Assembly: GCA_932521025.1 (NCBI GenBank)
Contig: OW051470.1
Span: 9,534,501 to 9,598,500, forward strand
Length of the DNA: 64,000 nt
Direction: 5' to 3'
Source of the DNA: Oscheius onirici
Taxonomy: Eukaryota > Nematoda > Chromadorea > Rhabditida > Rhabditidae
Part shown: in pieces, positions 61,680-64,000 of the stretch
Layout: every line of letters starts with the position of its first letter
Position numbering within the stretch: the first letter of the stretch is position 1
The notes under the pieces: generated by a model
Told to the model about the DNA's origin: nothing
Databases searched by the model: none
Seen by the model: the letters and a program-made list of their open reading frames with translations, nothing else
Translations under genes and position numbers: made by a program

Positions 61680-64000
61680 ATGGGTGACGGACCGTCCGAG
61701 TGCGCGATCCAGGTAATTTAGGTGCCAAAGTAGAAAAATTATCAAATTTTTAAGGTCTTCTGCCGTATTCGGCCGCTGAACAAGACCGAGGAGCGCAATG
61801 AGGAGAAATTTTTACCGACTTTTCCAAATGATGGCAGCATCCGGCTAGGGGTAAGTCCATTCATATCGATTGACTCTAATTGTTCGAGGACGGGACAGGT
61901 GTGTCCACGAGGCATAGATTATAGAATTGCCGACTGTTGAGAGGACGGCGAAAGGTCTATTGTGCGGAGGAAAATTCGAGACAGGGGGACACTCCCTACT
62001 TCACCCTTTTGAAAAATACGCATAATCAAGGACGTAAATAGCATTTTTGAAATTTTTGATGTTCTACAAAGTTGTAGATCAGATCAAGACCTACGACTTT
62101 GTAGAACATCGGAAAGCTCGAAAATGCCGTCTTCAAGCCAAAAAAAGACGTAATTTTTGGAAAGGGGTGGCCTTTCATCATTCAGTATGTTCCCCCAAGA
62201 GAACTCACAGTTTCTGATCCTCTGCTCATTTTTTTGCTAGAAAGTAGTAATTGCCTATTGAAGTAATATACAAGTTGTTTTGCACAACAGAACTAAAAAT
62301 CTGGTGCTTTCCCTGAAAATCAGTTTTTGAACCCGTTCTCTTCGAAAGCTGCGTCAATCAGAAGGTATAGGTGCCGCAGCAAATTCTAGATCCTTCTGAG
62401 ACAGCGCGTCTAACTGCAACTGTGAGCGTCTCGGCGAACTCTAGATCATTCCGGGGACATCCCTTGGCCTGGAAAGTTATTCTATCGTCTTTTTTACTCC
62501 AAGACCTTCAAAATGAGACCAAATACATGTCATTTTCAGGACAAAACCTTCACTTACGACAAGGTCTTCAAGCCTACCACAACCCAGGAACAGGTCTACA
62601 AAGCCGCAGCCTATCACATCGTCCAAGATGTCCTGTCCGGCTACAATGGAACAGTTTTCGCTTACGGACAGACCAGTTCGGGAAAGACTCATACCATGGA
62701 GGTACAGTGACAGTTACCGTAATCCTTACACTGTTTTAAACAGGGTGTCCTTTCGGATGCAGGCCTCCAAGGAATCATCCCCAGGATCGTGAAAGACGTC
62801 TTTGCGCACATCTTCAACATGGACGAGAACCTCCAATTCCACATCAAAGTGTCATTTTTTGAGATTTATAACGAGAAAATTAGGGATTTGTTGGATCGTG
62901 AGTTGGACGGGAAATACCCAAGATATGGTATCTGTTTTAGCTGAAAAGGTCAACTTGTCTATTCATGAGGACAAGAACAGGGTACCGTATGTCAAGGGAG
63001 CTACAGAGAGATTCGTCGGCTCGCCGGAAGAACTTCTCCAAGCCATCGAAGATGGAAAATCTAACAGAATGGTCGCTGTTACTAGTGAGTTACTGTCTCT
63101 CTGTCTGACCATCTGTCACTCTCTCCCTCTGTCCCTCTGTCCCTCTGTCCCTCTCTCTGTTTGACCATTTGTCTCTCTGTCCCTCTGTCTCTCTGTCTCT
63201 CTGTCACTCCTTCTCTCTCATACTCTATCTTCCAGACATGAACGAGCATTCATCCCGATCTCACTCCGTCTTCTTGATCACAGTAAACCAGGAGAATCAG
63301 GAGACGAAGAAACAGTTGAGCGGAAAGCTCTACCTCGTCGATTTGGCCGGTTCTGAGAAAGTATCCAAGACTGGAGCCATGGGATCCGTTCTGGAAGAGG
63401 CCAAGAACATCAACAAGTCCTTGACGGCTTTGGGTATTGTCATTTCGGCTCTGGCTGAGGGAACGGTGAGTGAGAGACTGACAGAGACCAGGTCTTTGAC
63501 CAGACAACTATTCTCTCTTCCAGAAATCCCACGTCCCTTATCGTGACTCAAAGCTGACCCGTATTCTCCAAGAGTCTTTGGGAGGAAACTCCCGAACTAC
63601 CGTCATCATATGTGCCTCTCCAGCTCGATCAAATGAGGCCGAAACTCGCTCGACTCTCGACTTCGGAAAGCGTGCCAAGACCATCAAGAATGTTGTCACT
63701 GTCAATGAGGAACTCACTGCAGAAGAATGGAAGAGACGCTACGAGAAGGAGAGGGAGAAGGTGAGTACAGTAATCCGTCTAGAATTATTGGAAACTTCCA
63801 GAACTCTCGACTCCAAGCCACCCTTCAAGCGGCTCTTCTGGAACTGGGTCGCTGGAGGAAGGGAGAATCCGTTCCCGAGTCGGAATGGGTCTCTCTGGAG
63901 AGCGGCTTCGCTACTCTTACTCTCAACGAGAGTGCCTCTACTCCGTCTATGGAGAGATCCATTGCTCCGGCTCCGCCAATGCTCACATCGGTCTCTGGAC
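61680..64000 (+). CDS. unc-116: Kinesin-1 heavy chain, N-terminal motor domain (partial)
   Basis: Eight exons seen: 61680-61712, 61755-61850, 62540-62701, 62744-62897, 62941-63084, 63235-63465, 63524-63760, 63802-64000 (continues outside the window). [20 protein letters not shown] opens the motor. The P-loop is [13 protein letters not shown], switch I is NEHSSRSH, and switch [14 protein letters not shown] is followed by [40 protein letters not shown] is the conserved microtubule-binding region. After the neck linker ([19 protein letters not shown]) comes the coiled-coil part with ESWVSLE-like text (SEWVSLESG). It moves cargo toward microtubule plus ends. The second intron, 689 bases, holds a hairpin repeat and a relic of the 5S flank. 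Confidence 0.95.
62053..62115. repeat. Foldback repeat family B, copy 3
   Basis: TTTTTGATGTTCTACAAAGT then TGTAGATC pairs with GACCTACGACTTTGTAGAAC then ATCGGAAA. Same geometry and core as the copy at 24816-24880. In an unc-116 intron. Confidence 0.8.
62470..62526. repeat. Relic of the 5S 5' flank without a 5S gene
   Basis: GTTATTCTATCGTCTTTTTT then ACTCCAAGACCTTCAAAATG matches the distal part of the flank found beside 5S copies 5 and 6 (38884-38935 and 43166-43216). No 5S body is adjacent. In an unc-116 intron. Confidence 0.7.

Overview
The window is nuclear DNA of a nematode. Genes are broken into many exons by introns mostly 35-60 bases long that end in TTTTCAG. The 5S rRNA copies, a U2 snRNA and a 22-base motif resembling spliced leader SL1 are all of nematode type, and the recognisable proteins are closest to nematode families (DAF-2, IFET-1, RFP-1, UNC-116). 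All gene models were joined by eye at GT-AG (once GC-AG) junctions. In nearly every model the summed exon length is an exact number of codons, which supports them.

Layout. 1-12 kb is compact housekeeping DNA: the end of a fumarase gene, ribosomal protein S3a (rps-1), an eIF4E-transporter protein, a small secreted protein and an RNA polymerase I RPA43-like subunit. 14.4-21.6 kb is a complete insulin/IGF receptor (daf-2, 26 exons, 1484 aa). 21.6-33 kb is repeat-rich and gene-poor. It holds a small membrane protein, two 5S copies, a ~1.1 kb foldback element, hAT-like ends, two reverse-transcriptase remnants, a truncated Fer-like kinase, a U2 snRNA and an SL-RNA-like locus. 33.4-39.7 kb is a 25-exon cysteine-rich EB-module-like secreted protein with a ~53-copy CCCTGT array and 5S genes in its introns. 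39.8-41.4 kb on the minus strand is an insulin-like peptide precursor. 44.4-49.2 kb is an ER-retained (HEEL) thioredoxin-fold protein. 50.2-60 kb holds rfp-1 (BRE1), an RRM protein and TRMT44; the last two are probably an operon. 61.7 kb to the end is the start of kinesin-1 heavy chain (unc-116).

Functional links. An insulin-like ligand lies about 18 kb from the insulin receptor. rps-1, RPA43, 5S rRNA, U2 and SL RNA are all translation or RNA-processing loci. The most unusual feature is eight dispersed 5S rRNA copies. Most sit antisense inside introns and carry a shared ~125 bp 5' flank, and one intron keeps the flank without the 5S gene, which suggests 5S units that move as a block. At least six families of near-perfect hairpin (foldback) repeats are scattered through introns and intergenic DNA.
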